A program made the position numbers and the translations under genes. A stretch of DNA of 64,000 nucleotides, taken from positions 1-64,000 of the forward strand of contig JAOTOL010000432.1 of the NCBI GenBank assembly GCA_034440575.1, written 5' to 3'. The notes under the pieces are model-generated. The model was given only the letters and a program-made list of their open reading frames with translations, had not been told where the DNA came from and made no database searches. Source of the stretch: Imbricaverruca yamaguchii. Its lineage: Eukaryota; Arthropoda; Thecostraca; Neoverrucidae. Shown here in pieces: positions 21,275 to 33,406 of the stretch (its first letter is position 1; each line of letters opens with the position of its first letter).

Positions 21275-21700
21275 AAGGTCCGACTTTTTGGGGCCCCAGC
21301 GCGATTGTCAGGGGCCTCGGCCCGACCTTTTGGGACCCGACGTGACTTTGAGGGTCCTACCAGTATCTTTGGGTTCCAGTGTCATTTCTTGTGGGTCCGA
21401 TCCAACCTTTTGAGTCCTTGGCGTGATGTTCGGTGGCCCTGGCGCGATTTTTTGCGGCCACAGCGGTATTTTCAGTGGCTTCGTTCCACTTTTTGGAGGC
21501 CCTAGTGTCATTCCTGGAACAATTTGTGTGGCCCCAACGTCATAACGCGGGCACTGCACGACTTGTTGGGAACATCAATGTGACTTTCATAGGCCGAGGC
21601 ACGATTTTGGGCTGGGTGCAACATCAAGATTGCTAGGGCAGTATTTTTCGAAATCCCACGAGACTCTTGGGGCCCACAACCTTTCAGAGAGACTTCCCCA
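21275..21700 (+). repeat. Diverged ~21-bp minisatellite, left arm of a palindromic region
   Basis: Units such as GGGGCCCCAGCGCGATTGTCA, GGGGCCTCGGCCCGACCTTTT, GGGACCCGACGTGACTTTGA and GGCCCTGGCGCGATTTTTTG follow one another at 20-22 bp. The same family appears inverted at 22,970-23,770. The open frames on both strands are products of the periodicity. Confidence 0.7.
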
Positions 21701-21814
21701 ATGTCCCCCTTCAGCGCGCCACTGCACATGACCCAAATGTTTTATTGCTTAACCCTCGCTGTCTTTCCGGTCTTGTCTTGTCTTGTCATATCAGGTCAAT
21801 CCGTTCACATGGTT

Positions 21815-22490
21815 ACATGTGCACAATAGACACATAGGTGAACACGAATAACGTGGGTAGTTCAATGGTGGCATTAGAATCCTTGACGTCCCATTAATTC
21901 CGGAGATATATAAAAATATCTTCCGATAAAATCAGTTTTGGACCCAATGGTTAATTTGCTGTAGGATTGAGCATGGGACCAGGCGGGACTGGAAATCGCG
22001 ACCCCTTCGATTTTTTATTAATCGCCACAAACGTATGTAACACTTGTCTTCATGTAAATGGCTTGACCTGACATGACCTCTTACCTGGCAAGGTCACGTG
22101 GCTCCTTGACCGTTGAAATTTCGCTTCAGATGACAGTCGCATCCTGCATCATCATATATGGGATAAAGTCGAATATCGAACTGGAACTCGTTGGCCTCTG
22201 GAGGTCACATCTTGCCATGCCCCGGGAAACGCCGTGAGCAGTCGACGTATTTTAGCATCACATACGCTGGTGGCGATTTTAAGAAAAATTGAAGAGGTCG
22301 CGATTTCTAGTCCCGCTTGGTCCCATGCTAAACCCTATAGCAAATTAGCCATTAGGCTCAATACTGAAGTTATCGGAACATGTTTTGATGTTTTGATGTC
22401 TCCGAAGTTAATTGGACGTCAATGATTCCAATGGAACCATTGTACCGTACACGTTATTAGTATTACAACTATGTGTATTTCATGGCACAT
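21815..22490. repeat. Imperfect ~255-bp inverted repeat with ~165-bp spacer
   Basis: Left arm about 21,815-22,070, right arm about 22,235-22,490. Matching phrases (right arm shown as reverse complement): GAATAACGT / CTAATAACGT; TTGACGTCCCATTAA / TTGACGTCCAATTAA; TAATTTGCTGTAGG / TAATTTGCTATAGG; GAGCATGGGACCAGGCGGGA / TAGCATGGGACCAAGCGGGA; GGAAATCGCGACCCCTTC / AGAAATCGCGACCTCTTC; AATCGCCACAAACGTATG / AATCGCCACCAGCGTATG. No coding capacity. Confidence 0.85.
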
Positions 22491-22969
22491 TCTCGAATAG
22501 GAATGTGAATAATGCCTGGGCATATGCGGGAAGTAATGCTGTGGGAATACAATTCCATAATTGGTCATAATTGACATAACTGTTATAACATAATGGACAT
22601 TACTGTCACAACATTCACCATTTGTGCTACGGGATAACTGAGAGCTGTCCCGGAATTAGCGTGTCGTTACGGATCGAATGGTCTATATAACGTTGACATT
22701 CCGGCATTATTGAATGGTTGACCTAGTTTGACCTCTGGAGGTCAAACCATTGGATGACCCGTGAAATGTGTCTGCACGGATGATCAGGGACCATGGGACT
22801 AACGTGTCACCGAATTTGGGAGAAATTTAAGGGATCGTCGACTTTTGCTGACTGAATGTCGAACTACTGCCAACTTATCAGACATGCATGAGGCTGTCAA
22901 AATAATATAAGTTGATCACAAAAATATCACACAGGGACTCAATCGAATCGACCCGAGCACCGGAAAATT
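22491..22969. other. No gene; short hairpin at 22,726-22,747
   Basis: GTTTGACCTC (22,726-22,735) and GAGGTCAAAC (22,738-22,747) form a 10-bp perfect stem with a 2-nt centre. Otherwise AT-rich non-coding sequence. Confidence 0.6.
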
Positions 22970-23770
22970 CAACAGTTCCCAAAAGTAAGCTCTCCGAAGG
23001 GAATATTGTAATCTAAATGGTGCCATCGGCTGAAAAAAAAACGTTGAGCACCCGTAGTGGCATACCAAGAAGAAAATCGCCCCTCCACACTCTCATGAAG
23101 GGGTAGGCTCCCGAAAATCGCACAGGGGTCTTTAAAAATGGTTCTGGATCTCATTAATTTGCGTCAGGGCCCCACAACATTAGGGGTTCGAAATAGATAC
23201 AACAGGAACCAGAGAACTCGCACAGAGGTCCTGCGTACTAGCGCCAAGGCCCCACTAACTATCGTGCTTGGGACTCAAGATTTGTCGGTAGCCCCATACA
23301 TACTGGTCGGGGCGGGAAGAAAATATCGGTGCTCCGAAAAATATTTGCGTCGATGACCCAAAATAGGTACAGCGTGGCCCAAAAATCGTTTATGGACCCT
23401 ACAAGAATCAAGCCAGAGCCCCCCAAAATAGAGATAAAGAAACGTCTGAGTCAGAAAAATCGCTCCGTAGTCCACATAGTACCAGATGTATTAAAAATCA
23501 CATTCTGCACCGAAAAAGCACATTAGAGCTCGGAAAATTGCGACGAGTTACAAAAAGCTGTCATCGGGACCCCGCAATATCAGGCTGAGGTTCGAATTTC
23601 GCATGATTCAGAAGAAGCCACCAAAAATTGCCCCCAGAAAGTTGGCGTCAAGTCCCTCGGAATCACGCGCCTGTGCCCGAAAAGTCGCGCCGGGACCCCG
23701 AGGAAGTATACTGGGGTCACCAATGTCGTGCTGGGGTACCACAAATAAACAACTGGACCGTCAACTGGAG
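22970..23770 (-). repeat. Diverged ~21-bp minisatellite, right arm of the palindromic region
   Basis: Units resembling CCCGAAAATCGCACAGGGG, GGCCCCACTAACTATCGTGC, GTGGCCCAAAAATCG and AAGTCGCGCCGGGACCCC are the reverse complement of the unit type at 21.3-21.7 kb. The array is longer than its partner, so the palindrome is asymmetric. Overlapping open frames have no protein meaning. Confidence 0.65.
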
Positions 23771-24883
23771 ACCGACCATACACCTTGCCATCCAAAGCGA
23801 CCGAGTTCTTTGACCATGGGACAGCATGTAAGCTACGCTCTTGATAATGCTTTCTCCTCACCAATATCGGTGAACACTTATAATTGGGGAATCTTAAAGA
23901 CGTATAGTTCTAAATCATGGGAACTATGGCACACCGCGTCCCCATGGTGAGGCTGCAATTACCTTGCACCCCTCTCCCCCACACAAACACGCCCATAACG
24001 GAAGCCGGAGAAACTCTATTATTTGAACAGTAATATTAGTGGTTTCACTTGCACCAGGAAATGCCAATTTTTTTAATCCATCCATCCAGCCGTGGAAAGA
24101 GTACCAAGTCCAGAAATAAAAGTGTGAATTTGCAAGCACCCATAACGCGATGAGTTCTTGTCCAAGCCTCTCCTGGTAAGGTCACTCGAGCCGAGTGCAT
24201 CCTTTAGATGTCACCCACATACAATTGAGCATATGTAGCACCATGCTAGGAATTCCCTCGATTTTGCCGCTTAAGAAGCCTGGACGTGTTGTATAGTCGC
24301 ACTGAGTGAAACCAGGTAAAGCCTCTTTATGACTGCGGCATGCCTCCCTGGACATGTCAATGATGCTTAGCATGCCTCCCAGGACATGTTAATGATGATT
24401 ACCCTGCCTCACTTTTCACGTCCACGTGGGGCATCAGAGAAGGCGAGTTGCGTACAACGGTGCTATACTGAACTGCTTTAGAGCTTCAGTGGTGGGTTAA
24501 AGGTGACGAGGTGGAGAAGCGTCGAAACGCTAATCACATTACCTTATATGATTAGTGCTATCACGACGCCCACGACGGCATTTGTCATGCTATAATATCC
24601 CGGATCGCGCGAACCACAATCCTCGAACGGCGAGGCCCGAGTAACTATTTGCGCTTTAAGGCGCATCGACTTGGTGAGCTCTGAGTAAGTGGAAATTCAT
24701 CAAGCTGAAGTGATGGCGCCACAAAGACAGCCGCCTCCGACACCACGCAGCCTTCCAGCTCAAACCCGCAAACTGAAAACCAGCCGACCTTGAATCGTCA
24801 CACCAAAAACGCCTCTGCCTCGTCTCAGTAGTACATTTCGCTGTAAAGCTTGTGGATGTAGGAAGACAGCGACACTCACAGTG
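23771..24883. other. No gene recognised
   Basis: Non-coding. A phrase TGCCTCC(C/A)(T/G)GGACATGT(C/T)AATGATG is repeated at about 24,341 and 24,374. No RNA gene seen. Confidence 0.5.
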
Positions 24884-24990
24884 CACAGCCACAGCAGCAG
24901 TGGTCGCGTGACGCCATGCCCACATGCACACCAGCACAGCACGCATCCCCCATTCCAGGACGACGCCCGCCCCGCCCGGTGCTTCCCGAG
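24884..24990. repeat. Second copy of the CpG-rich subsegment of 14.70-14.79 kb
   Basis: CACAGCCACAGCAGCAGTGG, CGCGTGACGCC and CAGGACGACGCCCGC match 14,697-14,790 in order. Only about 10 bp separate it from the 988-bp block here. Confidence 0.7.
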
Positions 24991-24999
24991 TAATGCTTC

Positions 25000-25987
25000 C
25001 CACGCTTTACTCGCATCTTTCGACAACCATAATAGTCGATTTCCAGCCAGGTTTGCAGTTATTTTTACAGTATGAGGTCCGGCACATCGACAATTGCCAG
25101 CATGCCATTGCGTGCAGCGCTGACCGCGGCACTGCACAGTACGGGCGTCGTGCGCATCATCCGGCAGGTGCCTCCCAGCAGGGCGGCCGCCTGCGGCAGC
25201 AGCGAGTCGTGTACGGTGACGACTGTGGGCTTGAACAGGTGGTCGCCCAGCGGCTGCAGCGGGCTCACCACAGCCAGTCGGGCCAGCATCTGGAACAAAA
25301 ACATGTGGCCGGGCACACCAGGGTCACAAACACAGGCACCACCAGCTGCAGTGGGCCCACCATAGCCAGCCAGGTCAGCGTCTGTAGCAGGAACCTGAGG
25401 CGAGGTACACCAGGGTCACCAACACCGACTGTGACACGAAGCTGTGGCGAGGTACATCAGGATCACCATTAAAATGGCATAGAGCACACCACAGCAAAAC
25501 CCGTGTTGCACCGCGGAAGCCGACACAGAACTGCAGTTTAGCTGGTGTACCCAAAACAGAGCCACCGCATGACAAACCAAAGGAAACCCAATGCAACTTG
25601 CCACCAAACTTGATCCAAACTATGCTCCAGTCCAACACAATCTACTTTGACAAGACTGCACCAGATCCGACCCACAACACACCAACCAGCCCACTTTATC
25701 CCATACAAATCTGGCCCGACTCAACTTGACCTAGCCATATCAACCTACACCATCCACCTAAGTTTGACAAACCCAATGCAGCCATGCAATCGCCTAACTA
25801 AAGCTCCAGGTCAGTCATACCAACTGTGGACAAACCCATCCAAGGCCAGTATAGCCATACCAGCATTTGCTTTTTAATTAGGATGCTTAGCACACTACAC
25901 TACCACTTATAATGATCAAACATAAGCATACACCATAGATATTCTCACTAGATTGAGCCAGTGTAATTATGATCCTCTGATGACAGT
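25000..25987. repeat. 988-bp duplicated block, copy 2
   Basis: Partner of 15,737-16,724 with constant offset 9,263. Differences noticed include CAGCGCTGACC for CAGCGTTGACC, CCTGCGGCAG for CCGGCGGCAG, CGGGCCAGC for CGGGTCAGC, and CAAAACAGAG for CAACACAGAG. Minus frames at 25,065-25,316 and 25,375-25,638 repeat the unidentified peptides of copy 1. Confidence 0.9.
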
Positions 25988-26869
25988 TATGTGGTACTTT
26001 TTCAACAAAAGCTTCTTCCACAGGCACATCTTCAACATATCTATAATACAACAACAATATCCTCATACATGATCAACTTTTGTATCAACATCAACATATA
26101 TAATTGCTAACAGTATCTTGATGATAAATATTATGTTGATACTCTCCATTGTGGATTCTGATGCACAAACATCTCTTAACACAATCCCAGAGAAAATAAT
26201 TGTCTATGATGTGGTCTGTCATACAACATCAGTTGATAAGGATAGGTACTTTGCATAGTTATCACTAAAATACTGACCGATAAATAAGGCATCCCAAAAG
26301 ACTGGACAAAGGTGCATGTATGAGCACACCAGCGGATCAGAATTGTGTTTGAAGAACTTAAGTTATTTTAAATGACATTTCCATGTCAAATTTTGGCATC
26401 CTACTGTACTTGTTTTGACCTCTCACACCTCATGGAAAACTATTATTTTGCCAGTGATGTAGGAACACAGCTTTTACTATCTTCCTTGGTTAGCCTACAA
26501 TAAAAAGTGCTACATTGATACAGGCATGGGATGAAGATGTGGTGTTGCTGGGAGCACTTACTATGATTGTGAGCTTTCTTTCATCATGCAAATACACACC
26601 TAGATTCAGCAACAGTAGTGCTGGCTCTCCATGCTTATAAGAACAAATATAGGGAGGCAAAAACCTCTCAGGGGAATAAAGCAAGACATTGGGGACATTG
26701 GGGACAGATGTGCTCAAACCAATTATGGAAAGTTCCATCCTTGATGCCATCTGCACTTCAGCATCACCACTGTAAGCTGCTAACTCACCACAAGCAGTCG
26801 ATTGCAGCTGTCAATGTAAGAAGAAAGCATGTGAATTGGTGGAACAACCTTACCTGGCTAGGCTAAACT
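25988..26869. other. No gene recognised
   Basis: AT-rich non-coding sequence, with small open frames near 26,490-26,866 on both strands that lack recognisable motifs. Confidence 0.5.
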
Positions 26870-27125
26870 GAAAAAAAAACTTATGTACTCAAAATTTCAA
26901 AATTAAAGAAACCTAGCCTAACACAATCCAGTCTGAACTGCCATTGAAGGAAAAACATTGGAGATGCTTTTGGACATTTTCCTATTTTTTCCATGTTAGA
27001 AGAGAAGCCAAATTTAACCTGGTATAACTAAACCAAACCAAACCTCTTTGTATGCTTCATGGAGGCAAAGTATGTAAAACTTGTCTGATGGTTACCTTAA
27101 ACTGCCAAAGCACTCTAAAGCCAAA
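26870..27125 (+). repeat. Dispersed repeat family RC, copy 1 (CCTAACC-rich)
   Basis: Resembles 44,930-45,275 in the same orientation: AACCTAGCCTAAC-type runs, then CATGGAGGCAAAGTATGTAAAA, CTTGT and a CACCTTAA-like end (copy 2: TATGGAGGCAAATGTGTAAAA). Diverged; class unknown. Confidence 0.5.
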
Positions 27126-28487
27126 ATAACTACCTACCTTAAGCTGGAATAATATCCTTACCTATGCACAGTGTGTAAATATTCATTTTTCATTAGGTGG
27201 GCGATGTCGAAAACGAAAGAGCAAGATGTAAAAAAATAAAACAAGGATGTCGGATTTTACTGCGAAAGGTACATAAATTTCGTGTTGCAAACTTTTCCCC
27301 GATATTTCAACATAATCAACAAAGCTCTCTGCAGCTGTAACGCATGTATGTACAATACCGCTGTCCTTAATTTCTAACCTTTCCAGATTGCATCCTGAAG
27401 AAGGTATCCCGGTGGCGCAACCGATTACGGAGCCCTTCACTATCTGGAGCTGTCCTGGTCCTGGATCCCATCCTGGGCTGAAGAGTACCTCGAGGGAAAA
27501 ACTAAGCATATCGCCAGGCGAAGGGAATGCAGATGTCATTCCCATAGGAAGCAGCATGACGTATGCAGTCCTTAACCTCAAGTATTATTAGATCTTGTCA
27601 CGATAAAAGCTATCATGCACTATTTTCACTCGCGTCATATTCATGTAATGCATCTGGATAACACCAATGTTTGTGTGCTTTTCCAATGCACGCGATTTTA
27701 AATCGGCGTTGGTTGCCTATTATATCGGCATTGCCATTGACTTCCAGCTCATGCTTGCATGTCCAAAATAAATACACTTGTATTGGAACACCGCTTCCCT
27801 TTGTACATTGTGCTCCTTTCTAGGGTTCCAGATAACAAGACCTGCATGAAATGCACATTAAATATATCAGTTTACTAATCCAGTTCAGACCAAGCCCGAG
27901 GTCACGATAATGCCGCCATGCATGACGCACACACATGTAGCTGTGAAGATTTTATTGCACTTGCTAAAAACCACAATTGGAAAAACTTGAGTATTTCAAC
28001 TGAAACAAACGCAAAATGCATCAAGCACCGCATCACAGTCAGGATGGAGGAATGCTTTCCCGGACCTTAGTAAGGATATCATTGGCGATGAAGAATATAG
28101 AGACATAATTTTATAACTGGAGCATTTCATACAAAAAAGCGATGAATGCACACAACAAACGATGGATGATTAGCACTAAGTACTAGGTAAAATTGGCAGA
28201 CAATCCAGTATCCACTTTTTGGTGGAACACCCACATCTATGTTGAACAGCCCGTGCACCCTGAAGACAGGCAATGCCAGTCGGCTTTTGTTGAGTTAGTT
28301 AATAAGTTAGTTAATAGGGTTTTAGGGCGCATCGACTTCATTGGTCATGTAGCGGCCATCGGCTTTCGTTGAATATGCCACGCGCGGCACTTGGTGACTG
28401 CGGCGGCGCGCATGCTACGTACTGTCGCAGCGCACAGACTCCTCTTCACAATACTGAGTACCGTCGGCTGTGGCGCAGTCGCCTTCA
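27126..28487. other. No gene recognised; one 132-codon minus frame of unknown nature
   Basis: The minus frame 27,183-27,581 begins MRLRTAYVMLLPMGMTSAF and ends with an aromatic segment FFYILLFRFRHR. A hydrophobic start and end could suggest a membrane or secreted peptide, but there is no known domain, no splice evidence and no supporting repeat copy, so it is not called a gene. The rest is non-coding. Confidence 0.35.
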
Positions 28488-28690
28488 CCGGTCACCGGAT
28501 TGGCGCAATGTGAGTCGAATCGACTCTGGAAGCGGTGCAGCTGCTTCAGCTGCCGGTCGCCAGCGGCAGCTCGGGCAGTCTCCTGGGCCCAAGCCGTAAT
28601 AAGCACGGGCCGCGGGTGCGCCGGTCGCTGGTTAACGCCGGCTGGTTACTTGTTACACAGTCCACCACCGCCAGCCACACAACGCCGAGT
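28488..28690 (+). repeat. Dispersed repeat family RD, copy 1
   Basis: About 200 bp, nearly collinear with 29,555-29,757: TTGGCGCAATGTGAGTC, ATCGACTCTGGAAGCGGTGC, GGGCAGTCTCCTG, TAAGCACGGGCCGC, CGCCGGCTGGTTACTTGTTA, CACCGCCAGCCACACAACGC. Roughly 90% identical by eye. On the minus strand the upstream flank reads FDSHCANPVTGEGDC, a cysteine-rich phrase without an identified family. Confidence 0.8.
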
Positions 28691-29554
28691 TTGCCACCGT
28701 GACCTCCGTCGAATGACTACCAGCACCAGCATGTATACACACATACTCTAGAACCTGGGAGGTGTCGGTCCGTCCAGTCATTAACTGGTCCGGACTGACA
28801 GGAGTCGGACGCTGGCTTCTACGGGCAGACATAACCCGCTATGGCTGCACTCGCTCGCTGTGCATCGGTCTGATAAAGGCGACCATTAACAGTGCTAGCT
28901 GGATTGTCTGCCTATACGTTCATCGTTTCAATACTTGTTAGGCTGGTCTTCGCACTCTCATCGTAGACAAATTACTAAATAATTTACCACAGCTTCCGAC
29001 CTTTGATCATCACACGTATTCAATGCAAAGGAAGGCATAGTGTAGTGACGCCAGAGTCCAGTACACACGAGCCTCATCAACTTGAAAAGAATGACCATTC
29101 GTTATACATCGTCCAAATGTCTAATTTGAACATACAAATCGTTGTGTTCCAACTAAATGCGGTTAAATAATTCCTTACAATGCCACAGTCACGATGCCCA
29201 CGTAAGACCATGACTGAGTCGTCGACAGCAAGGACATCAGTCGAGGAACGATTATCAATTAGTTTTTTTTTAAACAGCCAGAATCACATTCACACAACTC
29301 ACTCGACACCAAGAACGATGGATTGCAAACCTTGGTACATAAAGGAAAACCTATCACCTGCTTCCCCAGGCTCCATATTGCGGGTCTCGACCACCCAGCT
29401 TCATGAGTATGTACCACGAATTACTCGTATCGCATGACACCCATGCGTGTAATGCGAACCACATCAAGGAACATTCGTATCTCATATAAAATCAGCACGT
29501 GGTTCTTACCGCAGCCGGCCCACATGTGTGGCGTTGCTGGATTACAAACGATAT
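28691..29554. other. No gene recognised
   Basis: Non-coding between the two RD copies. The 85-codon plus frame at 29,180-29,437 has no known domain. Confidence 0.5.
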
Positions 29555-29757
29555 GGTCACCAGATTGGCGCAATGTGAGTCCAATCGACTCTGGAAGCGG
29601 TGCAGCTGCTTCATCTGCCAGCCGCCAGCGACAGTTCGGGCAGTCTCCTGAGCCCAAGCCATGATAAGCACGGGCCGCAGGTGCTCCGGTCGCTGGTCAA
29701 CGCCGGCTGGTTACTTGTTACACAGTCCACCACCGCCAGCCACACAACGCCGAATTT
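29555..29757 (+). repeat. Dispersed repeat family RD, copy 2
   Basis: Partner of 28,488-28,690. Homology ends after CACACAACGCCGA(A/G)TTT. Substitutions only, no obvious indels. Confidence 0.8.
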
Positions 29758-30892
29758 GAACTACGGCGTGTTACACTGGAACGACCAGCGACGCGAAACC
29801 GGCATACAGCTGTGTCGTATTTATATCTGTGTAACGGAGATACGTCGTCAAAGAACACTGAAAATTATTACCAAAGCAAGGAATTTCCCCTTCCGGAATC
29901 CTACCCTTGGGGAACAACCCTTAAAAGTACGTTTAGCAATTAACACAATACTCCGGAGCTTACCGACTATACACATTGACATCCATGGGACACGATTACT
30001 TGACGAAGCACATGCAGTGACAAGACAATGAGAATGTATGAATTATGGACAGTACCAAATGTGTACGCATATTATAGCTACCAAAAAGTTTGGCACGTAT
30101 CGTGGGAGCCCATATGTTCACACCGGATAGGGTAAGCGGCTGTGTATCTGCGACCCGCCACGTCCAACCATCCGCGATATCGTATGCCCAATGTATGGAC
30201 GCAAAGCAAGACTTAGGTTCATGTTATAACACAAATAGCTTAACCTCTACATCCTCTTTCCTTCCCATCACACGTGTTTATTACAGGAAAGCCCATAAGG
30301 AGAGTGATTTATTTTCCCCGGCGAAAAGGTAAAACACATGGAACGCGAAACTCAAGATCAATCCAATGACCATTAAACCGGGACTGAGAGAATGGCCATC
30401 ATCACAGCTCAACACAGGAAGGAGGCGGCACAGTCGACTGCAAATTTGTCACTGCTATGATACCCATTGCCATCTGCTATGCAGAAGCGAGCCGGTGTGA
30501 TGCTCTCGCCAATTAGTGTACGTGGCTGAATTTGGCCAGCCTGCCACCGTGCAGTGACATCGGCCCTTTTATGATAGTCTTATTCCCGTGTAGAGGTTAT
30601 GATTGGAAACGCACGAGACACGTTAGGACTGCTGATAGGTTGCTGGCATTACGAGGCATGGTGGATAGTGAGTTTCCGATTGTGAATAATGGTGAGCTTT
30701 TTCATTTCCTGTCGGAAAAAAAGGATTTAACGCTACCTTGAAAAAAATATCATGCTATATCAACAAAGCATTGATCAACTGAAGAAAAAAAGATCGTTGT
30801 ATGCTCCACAAGCCTGAAATGCACATATCACCAAAGCGCAGACCACAAGGAGTGAAAGGGCCATTGGAACCGGATGACTAAAGCGTGAGTTT
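29758..30892. other. No gene recognised
   Basis: Non-coding; short plus frames (30,090-30,332; 30,532-30,741) show no recognisable domain. Confidence 0.5.
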
Positions 30893-30905
30893 TGGATGAA
30901 GCCTC

Positions 30906-31086
30906 GGGGCGGGGATGGCCGAGTGGTTAAGGTGTCGGGCTATGGGTACCAAAGGTCCCGGGTTCGACTCTAGCGCCACACAAGACATTTCCCAATCCCG
31001 CGGCCCACCGGCGAAACAGTGTGGGCGGCGCCATTAGCCGTGAATGTGCATAAAGTGTGTCGTGAACCAACCAATAAACAATAAAC
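30906..31086 (+). mobile_element. tRNA-derived SINE, type 2, with perfect 13-bp target duplication
   Basis: The head GGGGATGGCCGAGTGGTTAA followed by GGTGTCGGGCT and CCCGGGTTCGACTCT looks like a class II tRNA (Leu/Ser-like) with good A and B boxes. Its body differs from type 1 (CAAGACATTTCCCAATCCCG, GGCGAAACAGTGTGGGCGGC), but the end GTGTCGTGAACCAACCAATA resembles the type 1 tail. Flanked by TGGATGAAGCCTC at 30,893-30,905 and 31,087-31,099. Confidence 0.9.
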
Positions 31087-31412
31087 TGGATGAAGCCTCA
31101 CAAAATTTCTGGCTTCCCAGATCAGCCAGCAACCAGTCCGTGTCGGGGTTTGGTAGAGCCATATGACCTAGCTGCTGCATGCGTGGAATAAATCGCCGAA
31201 ACAAAACAAAAACATTGCCCGACAGGCATCGCATACGCAAGGTTGCAAAATTTCTGGATGCTTCGCATTCAGAACATTATCCTCCATAGAAAATCAGCCT
31301 CATTGTTCTATATTTGTAGCTTCGGTGGAACTGTTTGACAATAAACTATCCGGTGACAGTGCTCAAGATTCATCATAAATGCAAGCTGAGCTTCTGATAT
31401 CATAGGTCTGAA

Positions 31413-31583
31413 GGGGATGAGTAGTCTAGGAGTAAGCTGCTCGTCTCGCAATTGAAAGATTGTGGGTTCGAGTCTTACCTGTTGCTACTCTTCGCTCGCG
31501 ACCAATCGGCGTGAGATTGGCGACGCTACATGACTCAACGGTCGACGTGTCGTAAAAACAATAACCACCACCACCACCACCAC
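31413..31583 (+). mobile_element. tRNA-derived SINE, type 1
   Basis: GGGGATGAGTAGTCTAGGAG, GGTTCGAGTCTTACC, ACTCTTCGCTCGCGACCAAT and CGTGTCGTAAAAACAATAACC, followed by a short (CCA)n run to 31,583. No convincing target duplication was found. Confidence 0.85.
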
Positions 31584-33110
31584 TGCTTCACAAGTTTGAA
31601 GACAAAATATATCCGTATTCCAGTACCCAACAGTAGTCCTCTGCTTCCAGAATTCCAAAGTACAAATCTAACCCTGAGCACAGGATATTCTGCTGATGAT
31701 ACAGTTGTGATACCTATGTATTTCGTATATAGTGACGTAGGTCATGAGACCGTGCGGTGACAGCAAACCCATTGGCCAGCTTGCACACTGATGTAATCAC
31801 CATAGAGACACTTTGAGGGCAAGTTTGAATATCTGAAGCATTCTAGTTCCAACCAATATTAAGTTATAACCACCAGTAGCAAGCTCAAAGCCGACAACCG
31901 GCGGGATTGCCGGGTCCACCCGCGACCAAGTAGCACGAGAGGCTTGCAATGCTACATGTCTGAGCAGTTGAATGCGTCGTTAGAGAGTCCAAAGATCCTA
32001 TTCATCACTAACGAGTTATGGTTAATTCATAGGTTATTTAGTCTCCCGGGCATTTCAACTGAATTGTGATTACAGTGCCCACCAAGTGTTAAATATAGAC
32101 AAAAATGCACTAAGGAAAAAGAAGTGTCATATTGAATACAACATCTGTTAGGCTGTACAACAAAGATGGTGAAACGCCGGCCAGAATGAGCTCACGACAT
32201 GCCAACGTCTGTTGCTTGTGTAACCGTTTCACACCGCATCACAGCCAGAACTGCTACGACGTCAACGTGAAATGCTTTGAATTAAATAACTGAACTTTAC
32301 TGAAGTCGCTCTATGATAAGTTGCAGAATTGTGCATTAATTATAAATATGCATAACAGGTGCATACCGTGTCAGCATACTAATAGCCTCTGATGTTGTGA
32401 ATTACACAGCTACGGTGCACTATCAACCACTGGGTTGTTCCTGAACTTGGGAGTGCTTGGTAATGACATAAGCATACTTGATACTTGAATCGATACTCCA
32501 ATGCCAAATGGTATGCATTTATCAACGATTGTCTTCAAGAGTCTAGAGTTATATGCAAACGCCGATACTCCGAAAACATTATGTTTTGTCATTTTCGAAA
32601 GCTATCTATGTGGTGCTACTATTAAACATATGCACGTCACCTACTCTCTGATATAGCATACCACTGCATGAGCTGTGATTTCTGTAAAACAATACTTAAA
32701 GGTAGAGCATAAGTAGCAAATACTTGGAACTGATGAAGATAGAGAATTAAATTAAGTTGCAGACGTACGGTGAATTAAAACGTTCATTCATGATATGCAA
32801 ATATGATAACAACTAGGCAACATCGTAATCGTAACTCCCATGAATCCGGCATTTCCAAAGTACGAACATTAATTCCCTATTACTGCATTTTTATTTGAAG
32901 CTTTTAGAGTCGGCACGCTGCGTCAAAGGTCAAAACAAAAAGACACACAGCCAATTCGACTTCTGGAAACCTGTTGCCATATTAAATAGAAGGGGTATAC
33001 AAGTGGAAATTCACTTCGTGCACTTCGTACAGCATAGGTGCCAACATATTTTGCAACAATGTGTGGGATTACAAAGCTTGAAACGGGGGCAAGCACGATG
33101 GGCCTCATCA
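31584..33110. other. No gene recognised
   Basis: AT-rich non-coding sequence with only short open frames. Confidence 0.5.
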
Positions 33111-33130
33111 AACGCCCGCGAGGGCGTTTT

Positions 33131-33406
33131 ACGAGGGCATCGGTAGCCCAGTGGTTAAGCTGAGCGTCTGGCACGCCGGTAGTACGGGGTTCGACTCCTC
33201 GCGAGGTCCGCCCTTCCTGCCAGAATGAGAGGCAGGCCATGCCTTACGAGGGCGTCGGTGGCCCAGTGGTTAAGCTGAGCGTCTGGCACGCCGGTAGTAC
33301 GGGGTTCGACTCCTCGCGATGCCCGCCCTTCCTGCCAGAGTGAGAGGCAGCCTACGCCTTATGGCCTCAGCTGCTGAGTGCGTCGTAAAGCCACAATCCA
33401 ATCCGA
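33131..33406 (+). mobile_element. tRNA-derived SINE, type 3, tandem dimer
   Basis: Two ~110-bp monomers begin TTACGAGGGC(A/G)TCGGT at 33,131 and 33,241. Each has GGCCCAGTGGTTAAGCTGAG (box A region), GTACGGGGTTCGACTCCTCG (box B region) and CCGCCCTTCCTGCCAGA. The second monomer continues to a tail GAGTGCGTCGTAAAGCCACAATCC that resembles the ends of types 1 and 2. The upstream flank has a small hairpin, AAACGCCC/GGGCGTTT, near 33,112. Confidence 0.82.

Noticed and set aside
27183..27581. 132-codon minus frame as a secreted or membrane protein gene
   Set aside because: No domain, no splice or promoter evidence, and the length is within what chance allows in 64 kb.
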